Below are positions 25,866-34,076 of a stretch of DNA of 64,000 bases, one piece after another. The translations under genes were made by a program, and so were the position numbers. The stretch comes from Ascidiimonas sp046199005. Its GTDB lineage: Bacteria > Bacteroidota > Bacteroidia > Flavobacteriales > Flavobacteriaceae. The stretch is from assembly GCA_046199005.1 (NCBI GenBank), contig CP176050.1:2108001-2172000 (forward strand), read 5' to 3'. Below the pieces are notes generated by a model. It was not told the origin of the DNA and searched no databases. It saw only the letters and a list, made by a program, of their open reading frames with translations. Position 1 is the first letter of the stretch, and every line of letters begins with the position of its first letter.

Positions 25866-26507
25866 TTGAAAGACACCTTTAAACATAAAGGCCTTCGCAA
25901 TAATCTTGCTAAGACACTTGCAGCTAAGGGCATCCGAGATGAACAGGTACTAGAAGCTATAAGAAATGTACCCAGACATTTGTTTATGGATAGTAGCTTC
26001 GAAGATCATGCCTATCAGGATAAAGCTTTTCCTATTGGGGCTGGACAAACGATCTCGCAGCCATATACAGTGGCATATCAAACCCAATTGTTAGAAGTAA
26101 AGAAAGAAGCTTTAATTTTAGAAGTAGGCACAGGAAGCGGATATCAAACTGCTGTGCTAATAGCAATGGGGGCAAAAGTTTACTCTATTGAGCGGCAAGG
26201 AGAATTGTATAAAAAGACCCGCCTTTTTCTTCCTAAGCTTGGATACAGAGCCCGTAAGATGATTTTTGGCGATGGTTATAAGGGCTACGAGGAAGCGGCA
26301 CCTTACGATGGCATCATTGTAACAGCGGGCGCTCCTTTTGTACCTAAACCCTTGTTAGCGCAGTTGAAGGTAGGAGGGAAGTTGATTATCCCGGTGGGAA
26401 CGAATGAACAGATCATGACTGTTTTCACTCGAACGTCTGAGAAAGCTTTTGAGAAAACCGAGTTGGGAAGCTTTCGATTTGTACCACTACTAACCGACAA
26501 AAATTAA
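25866..26507 (+). CDS. pcm: protein-L-isoaspartate O-methyltransferase
   Basis: Pcm methylates L-isoaspartyl residues in damaged proteins using S-adenosylmethionine, which lets them revert to normal linkage. Motifs are VPRHLFMDSSFEDHAYQD, PIGAGQTISQPYTVAYQ, the SAM-binding ILEVGTGSGYQTAVL, and the C-terminal GGKLIIPVG. I place the start at TTG 25866 (MKDTFKHKGLRNNL), which matches the family and lies 16 bp after the predicted transcription start. The longer frame from 25815 would begin on the -33 promoter box. Length is then 213 residues. The 3' end overlaps the convergent DUF5686 gene by 4 bp. Confidence 0.93.
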   Translation: MKDTFKHKGLRNNLAKTLAAKGIRDEQVLEAIRNVPRHLFMDSSFEDHAYQDKAFPIGAGQTISQPYTVAYQTQLLEVKKEALILEVGTGSGYQTAVLIAMGAKVYSIERQGELYKKTRLFLPKLGYRARKMIFGDGYKGYEEAAPYDGIIVTAGAPFVPKPLLAQLKVGGKLIIPVGTNEQIMTVFTRTSEKAFEKTELGSFRFVPLLTDKN

Positions 26508-28969
26508 TTAAAGAGGCTTAAGAACTTCAATCCAAAAATCACCCCATCACGTTGGTAGCCATTTTGGTAAGACCTTACATAGTCTATTCTTAGAAATCTT
26601 ATTTTACCCCACCCAATATTATCCATCCCTATAGAGAACTCGCTGTAGGGTTTGTTATTTTCTGTAGCCAGACTGTGAGCTCCAACAACAAGATTAAAAT
26701 TTAATGCATTCAGTAAAGGTAATTTCCCTAGCAGAAAACCTTTAAAATTATGTTCTGCATGCATTTCGAGATATGACTTATTCGTACTTAGAGTGTAGTA
26801 GGGGAGTAAATTGAACCGATTGGTATAATTACTCTCTGTGCCAATACGCGTTTGATTTCCATTAAAGTGTTGAAAATCAGGAAAACTAATATTATCTGCG
26901 TTAAAGAAAGTACCTCCTTTAATGTTATAAATGAATTCACCTTTGTTCGCTATATCAAAACGTTGGGTGACCCTACCTCTTAACTGTGAAAAATTGTTAT
27001 CACTATTACTAGAAGCAAAACCGGCTTCATAGGTAAGATAAAGTGTGGGATAATCATTGTTTGTAATATTATACTTTGCATCCGGATAGCTCAAATATTT
27101 TTGTCCAAAGCGTATTCTCGTGCTTATGGAAGCTTTTATGATGTCATGAGCCTCAAATGCGGGGGTAGTAAAATCGTCTGGTAAAAGTGGATTGTTAGAA
27201 GTGAAATCATCATCAGTTTCCGTATTGAAAAGGGGCTTTCTATCTTCATAAACAAGTGTAGAGAAGAATCTAAAGCCATTGAACCACTCTTCTGTATATG
27301 CTAATGATGCAAAGGTCTTCTGATACGCTTTCAGAAAGTTATCATCAAAAATTAAGGTTGAAAGGGTATTGGTAATAGGAAGAATGGGATTTTCAGGATT
27401 AAACTGTTGTACTTCGGTTCCACCACTTATCGTTAGGTAAGGTCTACTGAAATTATTGAACTTATATGAAACCGAACCACTTACACGCAATCTTTTATCA
27501 GAAAATCCGTAATTCGTATTTAAATCCATTCTAAGCCAGCTGCCCTTTTCTTCATTATTCTTAAAATAGGTGAGTCCCGCCGTTGAATTCCAGCCCTGGA
27601 TTGAATTGTATTGAGTAGCAAAAAGAGGTGCGTTAAACGTAAGTTGCCAGTCTTTATAGGAGTTCTTATAGGTATATCCAAAAAAGAAATTGCCCAATTT
27701 AAATTTGTTGTTCTTTTGATCCAGTGAATCCAGATATTTTTTTGATTTACGAACCGTTTTGATACTATCTTTTACGAGATAATCATTCACCTCTTCGCCT
27801 GTTAGTGGTACAGGACGAATACGGTTCCAGAATTCATCATCTTTCTTGTTGGCATTTTGCTCAAAGGAAACGACCTCATTGGTAAAAGAGCTTTTATCAA
27901 AATCAGGCGTAAAATTGTAATTGCTATAAACAGCCGTAAACCTTCCATCTCCTTCGATTCCGAAAATACCAAATTCTACATCAAAGGTTTGTGAAATAAG
28001 CGCCCAGAGTTCGTCTTTATCAGAATAAGAATAATTGAGTTGCAATTCAATTTTTTCAATGGCTGGCAGTTGCATTTGTTCTCCGGTAAGGGTAAATTCC
28101 ACCGCATAAAGGGCCCATTGATCTTTAACGATGTATAGGTATCCTTCGCCTACCCGGTCCTTTGGCCTTTTAGGAGTAGCTTTTATTTTATAAATGAGGT
28201 TATTGCGATCGTCATAGAATGTACTCTCAAGCCTATAACGATAATAATTGAATGCGAAGTCTGATATAGGGGAGATAAGTGCCGTATTAAAATCGATAGT
28301 ATTTTGGTAAAAACTAAAGTTTACATCTGAAGCATTGTTGAAACTAAATGCATTTTCGTCACCACTCACTTTGGATGCTACAATTTTTTCTTTAAAATCT
28401 GAAGGGGCCTTTCTGAAAATCTTAGAACGAGTCTCCGAGAGGTAGATCACACCACTTCTTGTAGAATCAAGGCCTCCGCCAAAATCCCCAAGGTCCTGAC
28501 CCAATATGCGTTCGGGAGCATTTTTGACCCTGTAAATACCTCGGGAGTAAAAATCACTGGTATATGTGTTTATTTTTTCTAGATTCTGTTTACGAAATGC
28601 AATTACTTTTCGAATGATATCGTTGGCAGGATTGTCCTTGGCATTCACTGTAACCTCATTCAGTGTCATGTTTTCTGGTGTCATCTTTACATCAAGAGTG
28701 ACCGTGCCAGTTTTTAAAGTGATCTCTTTTTTTAAGGTTTTATAACCGAGGTATTGAAATACGACAATATAATTTTCATTAGTGTCTGCTTGAAGTTCAT
28801 AATAACCTTCTTCATTTGAGGTGGTCCCCACATAGGTATCTTGGATATAGATATTTACAAATGGCAAGGGTTCGCCAGAAGAATTAGTTACGATACCTTT
28901 AATTTGAGCTTGTAGGGAAGCGAAGAATAGAAGGAACAAGGGGGCCAAAAATATAATACGTTTTCTCAT
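26504..28969 (-). CDS. DUF5686 / carboxypeptidase-like regulatory domain outer membrane protein
   Basis: An 821-residue exported protein. After the signal peptide (LFLLFFASLQAQ) comes a CarboxypepD_reg-like domain (IKGIVTNSSGEPLPFVNIYI, GYYELQADTNENYIVVFQYLGY), as found at the start of SusC/TonB-dependent receptors. The rest matches the DUF5686 type, with a region resembling an outer-membrane beta-barrel (alternating aromatic strands to the C-terminal GLKFLSLFN) but no TonB plug. It is probably an outer-membrane protein; the substrate is unknown. Confidence 0.87.
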   Translation of the reverse strand: MRKRIIFLAPLFLLFFASLQAQIKGIVTNSSGEPLPFVNIYIQDTYVGTTSNEEGYYELQADTNENYIVVFQYLGYKTLKKEITLKTGTVTLDVKMTPENMTLNEVTVNAKDNPANDIIRKVIAFRKQNLEKINTYTSDFYSRGIYRVKNAPERILGQDLGDFGGGLDSTRSGVIYLSETRSKIFRKAPSDFKEKIVASKVSGDENAFSFNNASDVNFSFYQNTIDFNTALISPISDFAFNYYRYRLESTFYDDRNNLIYKIKATPKRPKDRVGEGYLYIVKDQWALYAVEFTLTGEQMQLPAIEKIELQLNYSYSDKDELWALISQTFDVEFGIFGIEGDGRFTAVYSNYNFTPDFDKSSFTNEVVSFEQNANKKDDEFWNRIRPVPLTGEEVNDYLVKDSIKTVRKSKKYLDSLDQKNNKFKLGNFFFGYTYKNSYKDWQLTFNAPLFATQYNSIQGWNSTAGLTYFKNNEEKGSWLRMDLNTNYGFSDKRLRVSGSVSYKFNNFSRPYLTISGGTEVQQFNPENPILPITNTLSTLIFDDNFLKAYQKTFASLAYTEEWFNGFRFFSTLVYEDRKPLFNTETDDDFTSNNPLLPDDFTTPAFEAHDIIKASISTRIRFGQKYLSYPDAKYNITNNDYPTLYLTYEAGFASSNSDNNFSQLRGRVTQRFDIANKGEFIYNIKGGTFFNADNISFPDFQHFNGNQTRIGTESNYTNRFNLLPYYTLSTNKSYLEMHAEHNFKGFLLGKLPLLNALNFNLVVGAHSLATENNKPYSEFSIGMDNIGWGKIRFLRIDYVRSYQNGYQRDGVIFGLKFLSLFN

Positions 28970-29055
28970 GTTTTAAAATTGGTTAACAAGCAGTAAGGTA
29001 TTTCAATTAAAATCCCAAAAATATAAAATCGTAGGAATATTCGATGGAAATAAGC

Positions 29056-29517
29056 CTATTTATATATTTTTTTAATACGATCAAGATTACGTTTGTTGTC
29101 TCTGTCTTTGATCACTTCTCGTTTGTCGTAAAGTTTCTTTCCTTTTGCCAGTGCGATCTCCAATTTAGCAAGTCCTCGGTCATTCAAAAACAATCGTAGT
29201 GGTACGATCGTATTTCCCGAAGCAGTTACCTCTTTTTGTAGTTTTTTGAGTTCTCTTTTTTGCAAAAGTAATTTACGCTCGCTTCTGGGTTTATGATTGT
29301 GCAGATTTCCGTGAGAATATTCCTGAATATACATATTAATCACAAAAAGTTCTCCGTCATCATTGAATTCACAAAAACTCTCAGCTATCGAAGCCTTACC
29401 CATTCTTATGGATTTAATCTCGGTACCTGTTAACACAATTCCGGCGACGTACTTATCCAGGATCTCATATTCGAACCTGGCCTTTCTGTTTTTTATATTG
29501 ATTTGTTTCTGTAGCAT
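29056..29517 (-). CDS. smpB: SsrA-binding protein SmpB
   Basis: SmpB binds tmRNA and brings it to ribosomes stalled on broken mRNAs. The 153-residue protein has the family core NRKARFEYEILDKYVAGIVL, TGTEIKSIRMGKASIAESFC, EYSHGNLHNHKPRSERKLLL and the basic tail KKLYDKREVIKDRDNKRNLD. A complete promoter predicts transcription starting one or two bases before the ATG. The tmRNA gene itself is not in this window. Confidence 0.97.
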   Translation of the reverse strand: MLQKQINIKNRKARFEYEILDKYVAGIVLTGTEIKSIRMGKASIAESFCEFNDDGELFVINMYIQEYSHGNLHNHKPRSERKLLLQKRELKKLQKEVTASGNTIVPLRLFLNDRGLAKLEIALAKGKKLYDKREVIKDRDNKRNLDRIKKIYK

Positions 29518-29524
29518 GTGATGA

Positions 29525-29554
29525 CAAAAGTAATAACATTTGTAATATGCGCAA
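29525..29554 (-). promoter_or_regulatory. promoter of smpB
   Basis: On the minus strand: TTG (29554-29552), 19 bp, TACTTTTG (29532-29525). The predicted start is about 29519, giving a leader of about 2 nt before ATG 29517. Confidence 0.7.
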
Positions 29555-29622
29555 TTCCCAAAACTCCATTAAGAGCGTTTTAAGAAATAATTAGCTAATT
29601 TTACCGAATCAAGAATATATTT

Positions 29623-30393
29623 ATGAAACTTCACAACTTCTTTTGGATTGTTTTCCTCTTGGGTATCGCCTCCTGTATTACGAAGAAAAAAGAAAACGAT
29701 AAAACAATTACCGATCCTCAGGCCATCGTAGATAAAGCGATGGATGTTTCAGGTGTTGAAAATCTGGATGGTAAGGAAGTTTGTTTTGATTTTAGAGGGA
29801 GAGAGTACATTGCTGTTCGCAAAGACTGGAGGTACCGACTGGAGCGTATAACTATAGATTCTGTAAAAATAGTTCAGGACGTACTCTCTAATGATGGCTT
29901 TTCCAGATCGATTAACGAGCATACTATAGAACTACCAGATTCGCTTGCTTCAAAATATGGAAACTCTGTAAATTCAGTACATTACTTTGCATACCTGCCT
30001 TATGGACTTAATGATAAGGCGGTCAATAAAGAATTTCTCGACGAAACCACTATCAAGAATAACCCATATTATGTGTTAAAGGTTACTTTTAATGAAGAAA
30101 ATGGAGGGGATGATTTTGACGATGTTTTTCTTTACTGGATTCATAAAAATAGCTTCACAGTAGATTATCTTGCTTACGAATTTCATGTGAACGGTGGAGG
30201 TTTAAGATTTCGCGAAGCTTATAATGAAAGAACGATCGATGGAATAAGATTTGTAGACTACAAAAATTACAAACCCACAGATCCTGCCATTAGCTTGTTT
30301 GAGCTTGAAGAAGCATTTAAGAACGGTGAACTAACATTACTTTCAGAAATAGAACTCGAGAATATCTACATACAGCCTTGCACGCAATGTTAG
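29623..30393 (+). CDS. DUF6503-type lipoprotein
   Basis: A 256-residue secreted lipoprotein. The N-terminus FFWIVFLLGIASC gives a lipobox ending at Cys18, followed by a polar linker. The mature part resembles DUF6503 proteins (VDKAMDVSGVENLDGKEVCF, YVLKVTFNEENGGDDFDD) with many beta strands and no enzymatic motif. A TAATTTTA sequence at 29596-29603 could be its -7 element. The 3' end overlaps the convergent histidine-phosphatase gene by 4 bp. Function unknown. Confidence 0.75.
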   Translation: MKLHNFFWIVFLLGIASCITKKKENDKTITDPQAIVDKAMDVSGVENLDGKEVCFDFRGREYIAVRKDWRYRLERITIDSVKIVQDVLSNDGFSRSINEHTIELPDSLASKYGNSVNSVHYFAYLPYGLNDKAVNKEFLDETTIKNNPYYVLKVTFNEENGGDDFDDVFLYWIHKNSFTVDYLAYEFHVNGGGLRFREAYNERTIDGIRFVDYKNYKPTDPAISLFELEEAFKNGELTLLSEIELENIYIQPCTQC

Positions 30394-30899
30394 TTGATGG
30401 TTAACCGTGTACTTGTTGCATTACCATTTACAATGGTAACTATGTAAAGACCGCCGTTATCTGAATCGTCCATGGCCTCATAGGTCTCTTCGCCAAGTAG
30501 TTGATTTGTAAACCACGGAGTGGTATTACTGTGCCCAACAACCAGTACTTTTTTGCCTTTGGTTTGCTCTATGAAGTTTTTAAAGTCTAATTCGGACGGA
30601 TCGTAATAGGTAATTCTTTTTTTCTGCTTAAATGCAGTTGGTTCAGCGGTTTGTTTCGTTCTGCTATAATTGGTCGAGTAGATTTCATCTAATGTGATGC
30701 TGTCGAATACTTCGGCCCAATTTAGAGCCCTGGCCATCCCTTCTTGCGTAAGATTGGGATTTTTGTTCGAACTGTCAGATCGATCCTTTTCTGCATGTCT
30801 GATCAAATAATAAGTAGTAACTTCATTATTCTGGTCTTCTTGAGAAAAACCAGTGTGAAAGCTAATGATCGCTGCAAATAGTAAGAGAATTTTTTTCAT
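30390..30899 (-). CDS. secreted histidine phosphatase (phosphoglycerate mutase-like)
   Basis: A 169-residue histidine-phosphatase-superfamily protein. The catalytic motif is YYLIRHAEKDRSD and the second histidine is in VLVVGHSNTTPWF. I take the ATG at 30899 because it starts a signal peptide (MKKILLLFAAIISFHTGFSQ); the longer frame from 30953 adds 18 residues with no signal character. It is therefore periplasmic or secreted. The substrate is unknown; SixA-like or general phosphatase activity is possible. Confidence 0.87.
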   Translation of the reverse strand: MKKILLLFAAIISFHTGFSQEDQNNEVTTYYLIRHAEKDRSDSSNKNPNLTQEGMARALNWAEVFDSITLDEIYSTNYSRTKQTAEPTAFKQKKRITYYDPSELDFKNFIEQTKGKKVLVVGHSNTTPWFTNQLLGEETYEAMDDSDNGGLYIVTIVNGNATSTRLTIN

Positions 30900-30975
30900 G
30901 GATAAAGGATAAATTACGTAGCTGTAAAGATAAGAGATTCTGCAAAATTGCATCCGTTAGGTACAGAGCTGTTCA

Positions 30976-31623
30976 TTAAGAATCAACAGTTACTATTTCG
31001 ACACTATTGGAAGTTCCTAATCTATGTACACCATTATCAATAAACTTTTTTGCCGTCTGGAAGTCTCTAATACCGCCCGAGGCTTTTATTTTAGCATTTC
31101 CATTTACTGCTTCTTGCATTAAATTTATGTCTTGAAGTGTGGCGCCGCCAGAACCAAACCCGGTAGAAGTTTTAACGAAATCTGCTCCTGCTTCCACACA
31201 TAATTTACAGGCAATTGTTTTTTCTTCATCAGATAAATAACAATTTTCTAAAATCACTTTCAAGATTCGCGTTTCTGTCATTCGCTTGATACCTGCAATC
31301 TCATTCTTTACACTTTCGTATTTACGATCCTTAAGAAAACCAATATTAAGTACCATATCTATTTCATCTGCTCCATGGTTTAAAGCGAATTCTGTTTCGT
31401 GAAATTTTGAACTTTGATTCATGGCACCTAGAGGAAAACCAACTACCGAACACACCGAAATATTGCTCCCGGAAAGTTGATCTTTTGCGAAAGAAACATA
31501 ACAACTATTTATACAAACAGAGAAGAATTGATGTTTTTTTGCCTCCAAACAGAGCCGCAAAATATCTTTTTCAGTAGCAAATGGCTTCAAAAAAGTATGA
31601 TCTATGTAAGAATTAACCTTCAT
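30976..31623 (-). CDS. deoC: deoxyribose-phosphate aldolase
   Basis: DeoC cleaves 2-deoxyribose-5-phosphate to glyceraldehyde-3-phosphate and acetaldehyde in nucleoside salvage. The 215-residue protein has IDHTFLKPFAT at the N-terminus, D89 in GADEIDMVLNIG, the Schiff-base lysine K151 in ADFVKTSTGFG, and K180 in AKIKASGGIRD. All key residues are present. No other deo gene is adjacent. Confidence 0.95.
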   Translation of the reverse strand: MKVNSYIDHTFLKPFATEKDILRLCLEAKKHQFFSVCINSCYVSFAKDQLSGSNISVCSVVGFPLGAMNQSSKFHETEFALNHGADEIDMVLNIGFLKDRKYESVKNEIAGIKRMTETRILKVILENCYLSDEEKTIACKLCVEAGADFVKTSTGFGSGGATLQDINLMQEAVNGNAKIKASGGIRDFQTAKKFIDNGVHRLGTSNSVEIVTVDS

Positions 31624-31883
31624 TTTGAATTTTTTTTGAATTTTTTCAAAACCGCCAAAACATCGATGAAATAACGTTTTTTTACGTTGAAATACACTTT
31701 TTTGGCATTTTTTTATAAAATTTTAGGTTTGAAAAGTTTGTTGAGAACCTTTTTTTACATAATTTAGACCATGAATATACAACTAAAAAAAACGCGTATG
31801 ATATAGAAGTACTTTCTTCATTTTTAGATACCCTATAAATCTTTATAAACCCGTTTTTATTTTAACCCCAAAAAATAAAAATC
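31624..31883. other. 260-bp intergenic region between deoC and the surface-protein operon
   Basis: This divergent intergenic region is extremely AT-rich. It holds a repeated GAATTTTTTT-like run next to deoC, a short inverted repeat AACGT-TTTTTT-ACGTT (31673-31688), and a candidate plus-strand promoter: TTTG (31737-31740), 19 bp, TAATTTAG (31760-31767). That promoter would leave a leader of about 110 nt before the ATG at 31884. A TATAA/TTATA inverted pair lies near 31834-31847. I see no RNA gene. Confidence 0.4.
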
Positions 31884-34058
31884 ATGAAACAAAGCCTACT
31901 CCGATCAGTATGCTATTTAACATACTGTTTTACCATATTAAATTTTAGTTTTGCAACTGCGCAGAAACTAAACACGCCTGATCTCTCTTTTACCTATGCA
32001 TGTGTAACAGATAATTTCAATACTTTCAATAGCATTATAAGTTTTGAAGAGCGTATTTTTAATCCTGACAATGTATTTCTACTTGAGCTTTCTGATTCTA
32101 ATGGAAACTTTGAAAATGCGGTTCTTCTTAAAAGCATCAACGATCAAAACTATTCATTTGCCTTTGAAACTAGTTTTTCATTACCCCTTGATGTATCAGG
32201 TGAAGGTTATAAAATCAGAGTAAGAGCAACCTCGCCTTCTACGACAGGACCCTCTTCTTCTCCATTTCACGCTTATTATATTCCGGATGCAACGCTGGTA
32301 TTAAATAATTATACAGATATAGCCATTTGTGGGGGAAGCACGGCTACGTTGACTTTAAATCAGGATGTAGCAGACGTTTACTTATGGTACAAAGACGGAA
32401 GTTTTTATAAAGAAGGAGGGGCTTCAATAGTTGTAGAAGCATCTGGAGATTATTATGCAGAGCCTTATTACGGTGATTGTACCGGAAGTATTTACTCAAA
32501 TATAGTTTCTGTAGGCTTTGGCGATCAATTAAGTGCAGAAATCCTTGGCGATGCTACCGTGGAGGTTTGTGCGGGAACTACTCATACCCTTAAATCTTCA
32601 GTAAACGACTCTTCTCTTGAATATCAATGGTTTTTGAATGGAAACAGACTTTCTAGTCTTCCCACATTTGCACCTGAACTTACTTTGGAAATTAATGAGG
32701 CTTCGTATGGAGATTATTCCTTAAAACTGATCAACTCTGGCGGTTGTGAGGCTACTTCAGAAGTGGTAAGTGTTCAACCCAAAACTACTTCAGAAACAAT
32801 CACCGCTGCGAGTGCTTTAGAAAACATTATATTGCCGGGACAGCCTGCAACCCTCAAGATAGCAACCTCAAGTACAAATCCTCGTATTACCTGGTACAAA
32901 AACAATCAGATACTAAATAATGGAGGTACTTTTGAATTAACTGTTTCTGAGCCTGGTTTTTATTTTGCAAGGGTGACCGCTGCCGGTTCGTGCACGGGTG
33001 TTATAGAATCTCCTGAGTTCACGGTTATGGAGCCTGAAAGTTTTACAGCTGTAATTGGTCATGTAGGCACCTATGAAGCTTGTATGAACACCACTACAGA
33101 CCTTAAACTTCAAAGTATTACCGCAATCGCAGAAAACGATCTTGAGATCAGAGTTTCAGAAGATCTGTATGCAAATTTTGATTTGACTTGGAAAAAAGAC
33201 GGTGTGGTTCTAAATTTCACCCAGCCGTTGCTGCGCCTTGATTCTTTCAATGATAATGGTGTGTATGCTGTAGACGTATCGTTTGATCGATTTAACTTTA
33301 CTACCAATTCATTAGCAGTTCAGTTAGGTATTCCTGATAATAACATTAGCGCTGACACCCATTTTATATGTGCAAATAACGGATCTGCTAATCTTTCCGT
33401 AACTTTCTATGAAGGTGCGGTTTATAATTGGTATAAAGAAGAAGAGCTTGTTCACAGTTCTCAGGAAGCCACCTTCACTGCTTTAGAAGTAGGTACCTAT
33501 GCAGTAGAAACGATCTTTAAAGGTTGCGCTGTTTTTTCAGATAACTTTGAACTTAAACCTTTTGGCGAAGATTTGGTACAAATTTTCCCTTCGCAATCCG
33601 TTTATATTCAAACCGGAGGATCTGAGAATGTGTATGCTACCGGAGCAGATAGCTATGAATGGAAGAATGCCAAAGGAATGGTCATATCTACCTCAGATTC
33701 TTTTACTGCAACTGAAGAAGGCATTTTCTATTTGATCGCTCAAAAAGATGGCTGTGAGATTCGCAAAGAGGTGACAGTAGGAATATCAGATGTAACCGAA
33801 GTTCCAAACATCATTACTCCAAATCAGGATAACATAAACGACAAATGGGTATTACCTGCGCAATTTGTAAATGATCCTGAAATTGAAGTTATGATTTGTG
33901 ATACTTATGGAAAACCAGTACTCAAAACCAAGTCGTATCAAAATAACTGGCCTATGAATACAGAATCTGTAAACTATGAAGCATCCATTTATTACTACCA
34001 TATTCAAAGAAACGGTCAATCATTAAAAAAAGGATCTATTACAGTAGTTAATAGATAA
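31884..34058 (+). CDS. Ig-repeat surface protein with type B T9SS C-terminal sorting domain
   Basis: A 724-residue secreted protein. A signal peptide (YCFTILNFSFATAQ) is followed by about six Ig/PKD-like repeats, each with a W-[YF]-[KL]-x-[ND]-type strand (LWYKDGS, QWFLNGN, TWYKNNQ, TWKKDGV, NWYKEEE, EWKNAKG) and a later G-x-Y strand, several with a cysteine pair. The C-terminal 90 residues (NIITPNQDNINDKWVL through GSITVVNR) match the gliding-motility-associated type B sorting domain. The protein is therefore predicted to cross the outer membrane by T9SS. Two PorP/SprF genes follow directly, the usual partners for type B cargo. It is a probable adhesin; the ligand is unknown. Confidence 0.88.
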   Translation: MKQSLLRSVCYLTYCFTILNFSFATAQKLNTPDLSFTYACVTDNFNTFNSIISFEERIFNPDNVFLLELSDSNGNFENAVLLKSINDQNYSFAFETSFSLPLDVSGEGYKIRVRATSPSTTGPSSSPFHAYYIPDATLVLNNYTDIAICGGSTATLTLNQDVADVYLWYKDGSFYKEGGASIVVEASGDYYAEPYYGDCTGSIYSNIVSVGFGDQLSAEILGDATVEVCAGTTHTLKSSVNDSSLEYQWFLNGNRLSSLPTFAPELTLEINEASYGDYSLKLINSGGCEATSEVVSVQPKTTSETITAASALENIILPGQPATLKIATSSTNPRITWYKNNQILNNGGTFELTVSEPGFYFARVTAAGSCTGVIESPEFTVMEPESFTAVIGHVGTYEACMNTTTDLKLQSITAIAENDLEIRVSEDLYANFDLTWKKDGVVLNFTQPLLRLDSFNDNGVYAVDVSFDRFNFTTNSLAVQLGIPDNNISADTHFICANNGSANLSVTFYEGAVYNWYKEEELVHSSQEATFTALEVGTYAVETIFKGCAVFSDNFELKPFGEDLVQIFPSQSVYIQTGGSENVYATGADSYEWKNAKGMVISTSDSFTATEEGIFYLIAQKDGCEIRKEVTVGISDVTEVPNIITPNQDNINDKWVLPAQFVNDPEIEVMICDTYGKPVLKTKSYQNNWPMNTESVNYEASIYYYHIQRNGQSLKKGSITVVNR

Positions 34059-34076
34059 TCACTCGTAATTAGTTAG

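Noticed and set aside
31673..31688. AACGT-TTTTTT-ACGTT inverted repeat
   Set aside because: Short and AT-rich; no T-run on the gene side and no second copy.
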